From contig JBASOM010000040.1 of the NCBI GenBank assembly GCA_049658265.1, positions 1-19,715 on the forward strand: a stretch of 19,715 bases of DNA, given 5' to 3'. Both the position numbers and the translations under genes were made by a program. Below the pieces are notes generated by a model that saw only the letters and a program-made list of their open reading frames with translations, had not been told where the DNA came from and ran no database searches. Positions 6,954-13,286 of this stretch are shown here, piece after piece. Position 1 is the first letter of the stretch; every line of letters begins with the position of its first letter. The DNA comes from DTU063 sp001512695. Lineage in GTDB: Bacteria > Bacillota > Thermosediminibacteria > Thermosediminibacterales > Tepidanaerobacteraceae.

Positions 6954-6968
6954 TGGTTAATTTAACCA
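6954..6968. repeat. 15-bp palindrome, possible operator
   Basis: TGGTTAA-T-TTAACCA is a perfect odd palindrome with 7-bp arms in the 296-bp gap between the protease and CAP genes, about 100 bp above the CAP promoter. It has no T tract on either side, so it does not look like a terminator. It may be a regulator site; no factor can be named. Confidence 0.4.
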
Positions 6969-7038
6969 CGAAAATCTCTTGTTTTTACCATATTGCTCAA
7001 CTTTTGGCACTTAATCGTATGCCTTGTTTGGAGTTTTC

Positions 7039-7075
7039 AATAAGTTAGGTGCCAGGCACCAAATATTAACTTATT
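7039..7075. repeat. Nested inverted repeat at the 3' end of the protease gene
   Basis: Outer arms AATAAGTTA/TAACTTATT (7039-7047 with 7067-7075, 9 bp) enclose an inner palindrome GGTGCC-A-GGCACC (7048-7060) with a 6-nt bulge on one side only. It overlaps the protease stop codon (7074-7076). No T run follows on the minus strand, so if it acts in termination or mRNA protection it is atypical. The inner motif resembles small dispersed palindromes of REP type, which I cannot confirm from one copy. Confidence 0.5.
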
Positions 7076-8093
7076 AGTGCATGGCACCGGGAAGTTCTAC
7101 TTGGAGGGTCTTTAGCACGTTTACTATGGGATTGATGAGGGTTGCCTGGTCGGAGCCGGCAAATAAAAGGCCTACCGCCCTCAGGTTCTCATCGACTACA
7201 ATGGAACCGCTGTCGCCGGGCTGGGCCATGGGACCCGTGAGGATCTGGTCGTAAAAGGTAGCTTCCTCGGTCGGCCCTAGCATGACCTTTATCACCACAT
7301 TTAAGGCCTGTATTTGGCTGGAGGTGATTCCCGTGGTGCGGCCGCTCTTTTGGACGGTCATGCCGATCTTGGGCTCCTGGATGCCCGAAATTTTACCCAG
7401 GCCCATTATTTCCCCGCTCACATACTCATCCCTCACTGGCCTTGCTACCGCCGCATCTACCAGGTTCCTGGCCGTGCTTTTTTTGATAAAATTGATTTCG
7501 TAGTCAGGCTTTATCACTTTTAAAAGGCTGTTGATGGCCTTTTCTAGGCCTTGGGCTATCGGGCAGGAGCTTTCTGCAGCGTTTTTTGCGATCGGAACAA
7601 ATCTTTCCAAATGGGCGATTACATCCGACGATGTCCCCCCGTCGTGGCCTCCCGGCTGGAGTATCGCGTCACCGATCACGGCTTTCCCGTCACCGCCGTC
7701 GGTGGCATTGGCCAGGACGTGATTGTTGGACAGGATCAGGAGTCGGCCCGTCTTTACATCTTTCACCAGGGCCCCAAAGGTGCCTGCCGTGATCTTGTAA
7801 TGGCCTATGCTCATGCCGGGCTTGGCGGGCCTTGCCCTCTCGATTCGGGCATTCAATAGTTTCACATCACCTACTTCCACCACATCGGTCGGGGTATTGC
7901 TCAAAACCTTGGGCACGCAATTTCGGCCCAGCAGTTTTTCATCGGCAATCTTTTCTCTCACAAGGACCATGATGGCGGGCTTGTTGGTCATTTTGTCCTT
8001 TATTATTTTATATCCTAAGCCCACGCCCACCACATTTTCCAGGCATAAGAGTTTCTTCTCATGCTGCCGCAAAATTCGGGAAATCCTTTCCAC
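7074..8093 (-). CDS. Trypsin-like (PA clan) serine protease, NAL1-like, no signal peptide
   Basis: The 339-residue protein carries a chymotrypsin-fold triad: H125 in LSNNHVLA, probable D213 in VDAAVA and S295 in QPGDSGS. An N-terminal roughly 95-residue region containing VVGVGLGYKI precedes the protease domain; this prelude is seen in bacterial relatives of plant NAL1. No signal peptide or membrane span is visible, so it probably acts in the cytoplasm or, if made in the mother cell, in the spore envelope. The start is GTG at 8091-8093 with AAGGGGG 7 nt upstream. That ribosome site is half of a 10-bp inverted repeat. The natural substrate is unknown. It is transcribed separately from veg, whose terminator lies upstream. 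Confidence 0.88.
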   Translation of the reverse strand: MERISRILRQHEKKLLCLENVVGVGLGYKIIKDKMTNKPAIMVLVREKIADEKLLGRNCVPKVLSNTPTDVVEVGDVKLLNARIERARPAKPGMSIGHYKITAGTFGALVKDVKTGRLLILSNNHVLANATDGGDGKAVIGDAILQPGGHDGGTSSDVIAHLERFVPIAKNAAESSCPIAQGLEKAINSLLKVIKPDYEINFIKKSTARNLVDAAVARPVRDEYVSGEIMGLGKISGIQEPKIGMTVQKSGRTTGITSSQIQALNVVIKVMLGPTEEATFYDQILTGPMAQPGDSGSIVVDENLRAVGLLFAGSDQATLINPIVNVLKTLQVELPGAMH

Positions 8094-8100
8094 AAAAAAA

Positions 8101-8145
8101 CCCCCTTTCGACGCTTATATATCTATATATATTGGCGAAAGGGGG
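8101..8145 (-). promoter_or_regulatory. 10-bp inverted repeat covering the protease ribosome site
   Basis: CCCCCTTTCG (8101-8110) and CGAAAGGGGG (8136-8145) are perfect complements separated by 25 AT-rich nt. On the minus strand the 3' arm contains the Shine-Dalgarno AAGGGGG and is followed by seven T residues and the GTG start. If transcribed in full, it would form a hairpin that hides the ribosome site and looks like an intrinsic terminator. The AT-rich loop (8111-8135) has TATA-like sequences that could be a promoter -10, in which case the hairpin would not form. Confidence 0.55.
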
Positions 8146-8163
8146 CAATTGTGTATAAGGGAC

Positions 8164-8194
8164 AAAAAAATAATCCCGAAAGAATCGGGATTAT
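8164..8194 (-). terminator. Intrinsic terminator of veg
   Basis: A perfect 10-bp stem ATAATCCCGA/TCGGGATTAT (8170-8179 with 8185-8194) with a 5-nt loop is followed by seven T residues on the minus strand. The veg stop codon (8191-8193) lies inside the stem. Confidence 0.93.
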
Positions 8195-8466
8195 GCTGAG
8201 CCGCATTTTGACTGTGGTTTATCATTTTGCAAAACCGTTAGTTCAACGGTATCGGTCAATATATCGGAGTAGCTATAGGAAATCCGCCTTACGTAATCCG
8301 GCGACTCGGTTACTTTCACGACAAATATGTTGGGGTAAACCTGTTCTAAAACGCCTTCTTTTTCAAAGGTCTTTTTACGGCCGCGGTTTGCTCTGAGTTT
8401 AACCATCTTCCCAAGGTGTGACTGGACGTCTCTGCGAATCTTCTTGATAGCATCTGCCGAAGCCAT
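8191..8466 (-). CDS. veg: Veg family protein
   Basis: Veg is a small conserved Firmicutes protein, abundant in growing cells; in B. subtilis it promotes biofilm matrix gene expression by antagonising SinR. The 91-residue product shows the typical start ASADAIKKIRRDVQSHLGK, the basic patch LRANRGRKK (24-32), EGVLEQVYPNIFVVKV (37-52) and RRISYSYSDILT (60-71). Length is normal (B. subtilis 86). The ATG has GAGGTGAT with short spacing. It is a one-gene unit with a perfect vegetative promoter and a terminator that overlaps its stop. Its place downstream of yabG agrees with the Bacillus order, although a SpoIID-amidase gene is inserted between. Confidence 0.95.
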   Translation of the reverse strand: MASADAIKKIRRDVQSHLGKMVKLRANRGRKKTFEKEGVLEQVYPNIFVVKVTESPDYVRRISYSYSDILTDTVELTVLQNDKPQSKCGSA

Positions 8467-8500
8467 AACATCACCTCACAAAAATGCAAAATACAGTATA

Positions 8501-8529
8501 ATTATACCACCCTTTTGTCCGAATGTCAA
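8501..8529 (-). promoter_or_regulatory. Perfect-consensus sigma-A promoter of veg
   Basis: Minus-strand TTGACA (8524-8529), a 17-nt spacer and TATAAT (8501-8506) match the sigma-A consensus at all 12 positions. The B. subtilis veg promoter is a well-known strong vegetative promoter, so the strength seems conserved. Confidence 0.9.
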
Positions 8530-8539
8530 ATATTATAAT

Positions 8540-8568
8540 AGTTTATCAACATTAGTCATTTTTGTCAA
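8540..8568 (-). promoter_or_regulatory. Second, upstream sigma-A-type promoter of veg
   Basis: Minus-strand TTGACA (8563-8568), a 17-nt spacer and TAAACT (8540-8545) form a tandem promoter 39 bp upstream of the main veg promoter. The -35 is perfect and the -10 matches 4 of 6 bases. Confidence 0.5.
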
Positions 8569-8622
8569 TAAGTCTAGGTACAAAAAAAAATGATTAATAG
8601 TAAAAAGCGAAATTTATCTTGT

Positions 8623-10050
8623 TTATTCGTGATAATAGGCTTTAATTCCATTGATTATCGCCACAGCAGCTTTCTGCCTGAACTGGGGTTCGGATAGTAG
8701 ACGTTCCTCCTCCGGATTGCTGATTGCTGCGATATGCACCATGACGGAAGGATTGTTGGTCTCCCGGAGCACAAATAGGTCTGCCGGCTTTGCCCCCAAA
8801 TCCCTCAGCTGTAAAATGGTCACCAGTTCCCGGTGTATGATGCAGGCTAATTTCTTGCCTTCCACATCGCCGGGATAATAAAAGCTTTCCGTTCCACCCG
8901 AGTCTTCCTCGGGAAAAAAGTTCTGCTGAATGCTTAAAGTTATGTCGGGCTTGTTTTCATTGGAAATGCGGACCCTTTCCGAAAGGCTCACAAATTCATT
9001 TTTGTCGCGGGTCAGTATCACCTTGGCCCCGCACTGCACAAGGCCCTCCGCCGCGACCCTTGCTATTTCGAGATTTACATAGCCCTCCGACAGCCCCATG
9101 GGGCCGGAATTGCCGCTATCGCCGCCATGGCCCGGGTCGATGACTATGGTCTTGCCTATGAGGGGCTTGGCATAAGTGGGCCTTTCCAAGCCCTTTAGCT
9201 CCACGCCCGTGAAGTAAAACTTTAATATCTCATCCACGGGAAAGCCCAAAAGGGCCATGCCCCTGGCTCCGTACTGGCAAAGGCCCAGGCCGTTGCCCTG
9301 GCCCATCACCTGGAAGGAGAGTGCTGAAACCTTCCATGAAAACTTGGTGGAGGAAAGGCCCAGGAGGTTCTTTATATCTTCAGCCTGAAAGACCATGTCC
9401 CCTATCTTTAGTTTCTTTATGCGGCCGGAGGCTGTGGAATGAATGTTTTCCAGCAGCCCCGGAATCTCCCTCTTATCGGAAAAGCCGTCATCAAAGTTGA
9501 TGGCCAGCCTACGCTTTAACTCCCTTATCGAAAAATTTTTGGTAGTATTCCAGTAGGGCGAATCCTTGCAGTATATGCATTCCACCCGTCTCAGGTAACT
9601 GACCTTATTTCCCCAGACATTTTCTGAATCCTCCGTGCAGCCCCCGCAGGCTTCATGGTATACCGCCTCTATGGGATTGTTGTTATAGGTCAGTATTATT
9701 TCCGCAGTGTCCTCCACGGCAGTTGCAATCTTCTCCGTAAATTCTTCGTAGCGGCTGCCCCAGGCTTTCTGCCTTTCCTCAATGCCCATAAAGCCCTGGC
9801 AGTGCACGGGATCGTTGCAAAGGTCAAAGCCGGGATGGCGCTTGCAGCCGCCTCCTCCGAAAATACCCATGCGCTTTACGGCCAGGGTCCTGCAGCATAT
9901 GGCCTGGGCTTTTAGGGCTTCCACGGGGAATTCGGGAGGCATGCTGGCAGCCACCGCCCCTATCACATATTCCCTTATGCCGACTATCCGCGCCTCCTGC
10001 TGGTCGGTGTGATAGAGTTTTACCGTGAGTTCCTCATTGTCAAAGTCCAT
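8623..10050 (-). CDS. SpoIID-amidase_3 fusion protein, atypical amidase active site
   Basis: The 475-residue protein joins a SpoIID domain (about 10-290) to an N-acetylmuramoyl-L-alanine amidase domain (Amidase_3, about 300-473). SpoIID marks: REYVIGAVAASMPPEFP, EALKAQA with E44 matching the catalytic Glu, the cysteine-rich HPGFDLCNDPVHCQG, YHEACGGCTEDSENVW (H132, C135, C138) and CIYCKDSPYW; the usual GHG near 253 is GNG. Amidase marks: DPGHGG (H308) and SEGYVNLEIA (E322). However the SIHAN His is Gln (SIQQN, Q375), and the VLVE Glu is His (VMVH, H439), so hydrolysis is doubtful. There is no signal peptide, and an in-frame stop lies just upstream, excluding a longer N-terminus. The ATG at 10048-10050 has GGTGGTGA 5 nt upstream. 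It follows yabG by 21 nt, probably one operon, suggesting a mother-cell product that acts on the spore cortex. Confidence 0.88.
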   Translation of the reverse strand: MDFDNEELTVKLYHTDQQEARIVGIREYVIGAVAASMPPEFPVEALKAQAICCRTLAVKRMGIFGGGGCKRHPGFDLCNDPVHCQGFMGIEERQKAWGSRYEEFTEKIATAVEDTAEIILTYNNNPIEAVYHEACGGCTEDSENVWGNKVSYLRRVECIYCKDSPYWNTTKNFSIRELKRRLAINFDDGFSDKREIPGLLENIHSTASGRIKKLKIGDMVFQAEDIKNLLGLSSTKFSWKVSALSFQVMGQGNGLGLCQYGARGMALLGFPVDEILKFYFTGVELKGLERPTYAKPLIGKTIVIDPGHGGDSGNSGPMGLSEGYVNLEIARVAAEGLVQCGAKVILTRDKNEFVSLSERVRISNENKPDITLSIQQNFFPEEDSGGTESFYYPGDVEGKKLACIIHRELVTILQLRDLGAKPADLFVLRETNNPSVMVHIAAISNPEEERLLSEPQFRQKAAVAIINGIKAYYHE

Positions 10051-10071
10051 TAGATTCACCACCAATGCCGA

Positions 10072-10953
10072 TTACTCGTAGGGCGATCGGGGAAGACCCT
10101 CCCTAAACTTGCCTCGGGTCTCAACGCCTCCTATACCTTTGATACCGGTTATGGTGGCGTCTATCACGTCCCGGGCAGATATGATTTTATTAATAGGGGT
10201 GTATGCCACCTTCTCTATTATGAACACCGGGTCCAGTGCGTGTATGAAGACCCGGTGGGGAGAGCTGGCAAAGTTTGCTCCCGCTCTGAGCAGCCCCTCG
10301 TAGTGGGACTGGCATGCTCCCGCAAATATCACCAGATCATCCAGGGATGGCTCAAAGCGCCTGGCATTTCGCACCGCTTCAATAAAGTACTTGGAGTTCC
10401 GGTAATTGTCCACCCTGTTAAAGTCCCTCTTTTCTTTAAGCAGACCGTCATGGCCGGTAATGACCAGGATATCGGGATTGTATTTGACCAAGAGGCTGTT
10501 GATTCTCTTGGGCTGATTTTTTTCGGCTATGCATTCGCCATAGGCTTCAATGTCCAGTTGCCTATAGGTGGTGAGACACAGGTCCAGATACTCTTCATCA
10601 CCGTCGATGTGTAGAACCATCCCCGGTAAAACAAAAAAACCGTTGCTCCCCTCAGCGTTGTTCCGCGTCATGCGCCGCTGTTTTTCCAGTTCCCGCCGGT
10701 AGAAGATCCGCTCCATGGACTCGTTGCTCTTTTTGATGTAATCCCTCTTGTATTCCCTCACTTCGGTCGAGCTGGGTAAAATCAAGTCATCGATGGGAGC
10801 ATCGGCAAGCACTCTCACGTTGAGACCTTTTAAAGTGCAGCAGCCCTTATCCTCCATGATGTCAACCACTTTGAAAAAAACATCTTTATTGTATGATACA
10901 CGGGCTACCACATCCCCTATTTTGACTTTAGCCACACGTATCCCCCATTTCAT
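10072..10953 (-). CDS. yabG: Sporulation-specific protease YabG
   Basis: YabG is a mother-cell cysteine-type protease (family U57) that trims spore coat proteins; in C. difficile it also processes germination proteins. The 293-residue sequence matches the family: IGDVVARVSYNKDVFFKV near the N-terminus (12-29), VLPGMVLHIDGDEEYL (108-123), VITGHDG with H168 and IFAGACQSHYEGLL with C214, the likely catalytic His and Cys. It ends EGLPRSPYE. The ATG at 10951-10953 has GGTGA 6 nt upstream. A GTG at 10933-10935 with GGGGGA upstream is an alternative start that fits Bacillus homologues better. It is transcribed divergently from the glycosyltransferase gene and is followed by the SpoIID-amidase gene. 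Confidence 0.95.
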   Translation of the reverse strand: MKWGIRVAKVKIGDVVARVSYNKDVFFKVVDIMEDKGCCTLKGLNVRVLADAPIDDLILPSSTEVREYKRDYIKKSNESMERIFYRRELEKQRRMTRNNAEGSNGFFVLPGMVLHIDGDEEYLDLCLTTYRQLDIEAYGECIAEKNQPKRINSLLVKYNPDILVITGHDGLLKEKRDFNRVDNYRNSKYFIEAVRNARRFEPSLDDLVIFAGACQSHYEGLLRAGANFASSPHRVFIHALDPVFIIEKVAYTPINKIISARDVIDATITGIKGIGGVETRGKFREGLPRSPYE

Positions 10954-10961
10954 TATATTTC

Positions 10962-11008
10962 ACCATTATTCGGTTTATTACATAATATGATGCTAGCAGG
11001 GGGGATGT
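10962..11008. promoter_or_regulatory. Divergent candidate promoters, yabG and glycosyltransferase
   Basis: In the 84-bp gap, CATAATATG (10981-10989) reads CATATTATG on the minus strand. AC occurs 17 nt upstream of it on both strands (10962-10963 for plus; 11007-11008 for minus). Each side is one base off the sigma-K pattern AC-N16/17-CATANNNTA. B. subtilis yabG is sigma-K dependent, which supports the minus-strand reading. The plus-strand reading is weaker evidence. Confidence 0.4.
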
Positions 11009-11037
11009 GAGCAGATAGACACCACGAGGTGAGAAAA

Positions 11038-11826
11038 ATGAACATGGCCGTTGTTCCTGCAAAAAATGAGCAGGGAAGAATCGGCAGGGTTCTCAGTTTG
11101 CTGAAACAAACTCCTGTAGATAGAATCGTCGTAGTGGTAAACGGTTCCTCGGACGATACCATGAAAGAAGTAAAGGGGCTGAGACTGGAAAACTTGGAAA
11201 TCCTGTACTTTACTCCCGAGCTTGGCATAGATATTCCCAGGGCCATCGGGGCCTATTACGCTTACAGGGAGGGGGCGGGCTGCGTGGTCTTCGTCGACGG
11301 GGATTTGATCGGCAATATTCGGACACTCGTTGATGAACTGGTCCATTCGGTGACCTGTCAGGGAGCGGACCTGGCCATGACCGATTGCTACCCCAGCTTG
11401 GAGTACAAGAGCGAGCTTACCGAACAGATACTCCTCTTTCGGAGTTTACTCAATCTCAAGCTGGACCTTTACGACGAAATCGGCGTGGCCACCCCCTCCC
11501 ACGGCCCCCATGCGGTTTCCCGCAAATTAATGGAAGGCATCGATTTTAGGTACTTTGCGGTGCCGCCCATGGTCCTGGCCTTTGCCAGAAAGCAGGGCCT
11601 TTCCGTACAGGTGCCCTCAAAACTGCCGCAAAAATACCTCGGCTCAAAGATAAGGGACTACTTTCACGCCAAGAGAATTGCCGATACCATTATCGGCGAC
11701 ACCCTCGAGGCCATCAATTATTTCAGTGGGAGGCCCCGAAGCCGCTGTTACCTGTATAAGGAATACCAGGGATACAATCCCTTCAGGCGCTTTGACATAC
11801 TGGAAAGCTTTCTGTCAAAGGCTTGA
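11038..11826 (+). CDS. Family 2 glycosyltransferase
   Basis: This is the only plus-strand gene. The 262-residue protein has a GT-A fold: VPAKNEQGRIG (6-16) at the nucleotide-sugar loop, VVVVNGSSDDT (31-41), and the metal-binding DXD as FVDGDLIG (D87, D89). An SHGPHAVSRKL segment in the middle may contact the acceptor. No membrane helices are visible, so it is a soluble or peripheral enzyme. The donor and acceptor are unknown. I use the ATG at 11038 because GAGGTGAG ends 5 nt upstream; an in-frame GTG at 11029 lies within that site. It is divergent from yabG, which suggests, but does not prove, a role in spore-surface or cell-envelope glycan synthesis. Confidence 0.88.
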   Translation: MNMAVVPAKNEQGRIGRVLSLLKQTPVDRIVVVVNGSSDDTMKEVKGLRLENLEILYFTPELGIDIPRAIGAYYAYREGAGCVVFVDGDLIGNIRTLVDELVHSVTCQGADLAMTDCYPSLEYKSELTEQILLFRSLLNLKLDLYDEIGVATPSHGPHAVSRKLMEGIDFRYFAVPPMVLAFARKQGLSVQVPSKLPQKYLGSKIRDYFHAKRIADTIIGDTLEAINYFSGRPRSRCYLYKEYQGYNPFRRFDILESFLSKA

Positions 11827-11841
11827 TGGAAGCTAAGTCAA

Positions 11842-11875
11842 AAAGGGCATTTCCTAACTAAAGGAAATGCCCTTT
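11842..11875. terminator. Bidirectional terminator between glycosyltransferase and DUF458 genes
   Basis: A 14-bp perfect stem AAAGGGCATTTCCT/AGGAAATGCCCTTT (11842-11855 with 11862-11875) has a 6-nt loop. T runs follow on both strands, longer on the minus strand (TTTTT). It is shared by two convergent genes, 15 nt past the plus-strand stop and 3 nt past the minus-strand stop. Confidence 0.92.
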
Positions 11876-11878
11876 GCC

Positions 11879-12358
11879 TTACTTGGTGTGTCTGTCGGCC
11901 ACCTTGGTGGCGCCGCAGGCATTCGGCTTAATCTTAACCTTGTATCCCACGCCCATGACCCAGCCCACCACTTCCCGGATGAGCTCCTTGGTGTCGCCGT
12001 TTTGACCGATATCCACGTGAATTTCCACGTCCATGTCCTTATAGCGGGTCTTGGCCAGCTCTTCTTTCAATCGGGTCACGGCGTCCAGGGACATGGATGT
12101 TTCCGTAAATATCTTGTGCCTCAGGTTCTTTACGCTGGACACGTATTTCCTGTAGTAATAGTAGCGGGCTCCCTTTCCCACCCGATGGACAATTACAGCA
12201 GTAACGAAGCAAGAGTTGTCCCTGGATTGAGAGTCGGTGCCGATTATTAACTTGTACGAAGCCGAAGGTACTTCCTCCATAAAAGCTATGATGTCTCTGA
12301 CTACTTCTTTAATGGACATCCTGCCCCTTGTTGGATTTACAAAAATCATGGTGATCAT
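11879..12358 (-). CDS. DUF458/YkuK-like protein (RNase H-like fold)
   Basis: The 159-residue protein matches the YkuK/DUF458 family: ASYKLIIGTDSQS (33-45), VTAVIVHRVGKGARYYYY, and VEIHVDIGQNGDTKELIREVVGWVMGVGYKVKIKPNACGATKVADRHTK-type C-terminal features (HVDIG and ACGATKVADRHT). The family is predicted to have an RNase H-like fold, with Asp in GTDSQ and HVDIG as likely metal ligands; activity is not established and no function is claimed. The ATG at 12356-12358 is chosen because GGAG lies 5 nt upstream; a longer frame to 12409 has no ribosome site. It is downstream of ksgA by 94 nt. Confidence 0.85.
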   Translation of the reverse strand: MITMIFVNPTRGRMSIKEVVRDIIAFMEEVPSASYKLIIGTDSQSRDNSCFVTAVIVHRVGKGARYYYYRKYVSSVKNLRHKIFTETSMSLDAVTRLKEELAKTRYKDMDVEIHVDIGQNGDTKELIREVVGWVMGVGYKVKIKPNACGATKVADRHTK

Positions 12359-12452
12359 CCCATCTCCAAAATGACAAAAGTGTATGTACTGCCTTGTATT
12401 TAGCATCACTGCTTGAAACAGTCCTGGGCCAAATATGGGCTTTCACAGAAAG

Positions 12453-13286
12453 TTAAGTCTCGCCTGCGTACTTTTTCAGCGCTTCCAGCAGTTGGGCATA
12501 TTCCTCGATGGAAAGGGTTTCGCCCCGGCGCATCGGATCGATGCCGGTCACCTCCAAGGCCTTGGCTATTACTTCAGGGTCAATGCCCGGAATATCGAGC
12601 CGCCTGCTGAGGGAGTTTTTTAAGGTCTTTCGCCGCTCGCCAAAAGCCGCTTCCACCACTTTAAAGAAAAGTTCTTCGTCGACTTCAACCCTCGGCTTTT
12701 GCCTAAGCAAGATCTTCACCACCGCCGATTCCACCTTGGGCGGCGGCAGGAAAGAGCTCTTGCCTACATTGCAAACCAGCTTCACTTCGGCGTACATATT
12801 AACCGCGATGGTGAGAATGCCGTAATCCTTGCTGCCCGGCGAGGCGACAAGCCTCTGGGCTACCTCCTTTTGGACCATTAAGACCGCAAGGGGAATTAAG
12901 TGGCGATTTTCTATGATCTTCATAATAATGGGACTGGTGATGTAGTAAGGAAGATTTGCCACAACTTTAAAGCTGCCGCCAAAGTGTTCTTCTCTAAGCT
13001 CCTCCATATCTAATTTTAGCACATCTGCATCTAATATACAAATATTTTTGAAATCTTTGGTCAAATCCTCCAGTATAGGTATGAGTTGCCTGTCCTTTTC
13101 CACGGCAACCACCTTCCCGGCCCTTGAGCAAAGCTCCCTGGTGAGCACTCCGAGGCCTGGGCCGATTTCCAGGACCCCATCTTCGGGCAAAAGTTCTGCC
13201 GCCTGCAGCATGGCGTAAAGGGGCCGGCTGTCCACCAGGAAATGCTGGCCCAGCCGCTTGTTGGGCCTAAGGTTGTACCTTCGCAT
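12453..13286 (-). CDS. ksgA: 16S rRNA (adenine1518/1519-N6) dimethyltransferase KsgA/RsmA
   Basis: KsgA dimethylates two adjacent adenines in helix 45 of 16S rRNA during small-subunit assembly. Motifs: KRLGQHFLVD (10-19), the SAM loop LEIGPGLGVLT (39-49), NLPYYITSPII (111-121) and FLPPPKVESAVV. Length from the ATG at 13284-13286 is 277. That ATG has only a weak AGG upstream. A perfect AAGGAGG (13313-13319) instead sits 8 nt before an in-frame ATT at 13302-13304, which would add INIRQI and give an N-terminus more like homologues. Actual start may therefore be AUU. It belongs to the conserved ksgA-yabG-veg-ispE-purR-spoVG block. Confidence 0.96.
   Translation of the reverse strand: MRRYNLRPNKRLGQHFLVDSRPLYAMLQAAELLPEDGVLEIGPGLGVLTRELCSRAGKVVAVEKDRQLIPILEDLTKDFKNICILDADVLKLDMEELREEHFGGSFKVVANLPYYITSPIIMKIIENRHLIPLAVLMVQKEVAQRLVASPGSKDYGILTIAVNMYAEVKLVCNVGKSSFLPPPKVESAVVKILLRQKPRVEVDEELFFKVVEAAFGERRKTLKNSLSRRLDIPGIDPEVIAKALEVTGIDPMRRGETLSIEEYAQLLEALKKYAGET

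Noticed and set aside
12379..12386. CATACACT upstream of the DUF458 gene as a sigma-E -10
   Set aside because: The octamer fits, but no ATA-type -35 or AC lies at the required distance, so the match is probably chance.
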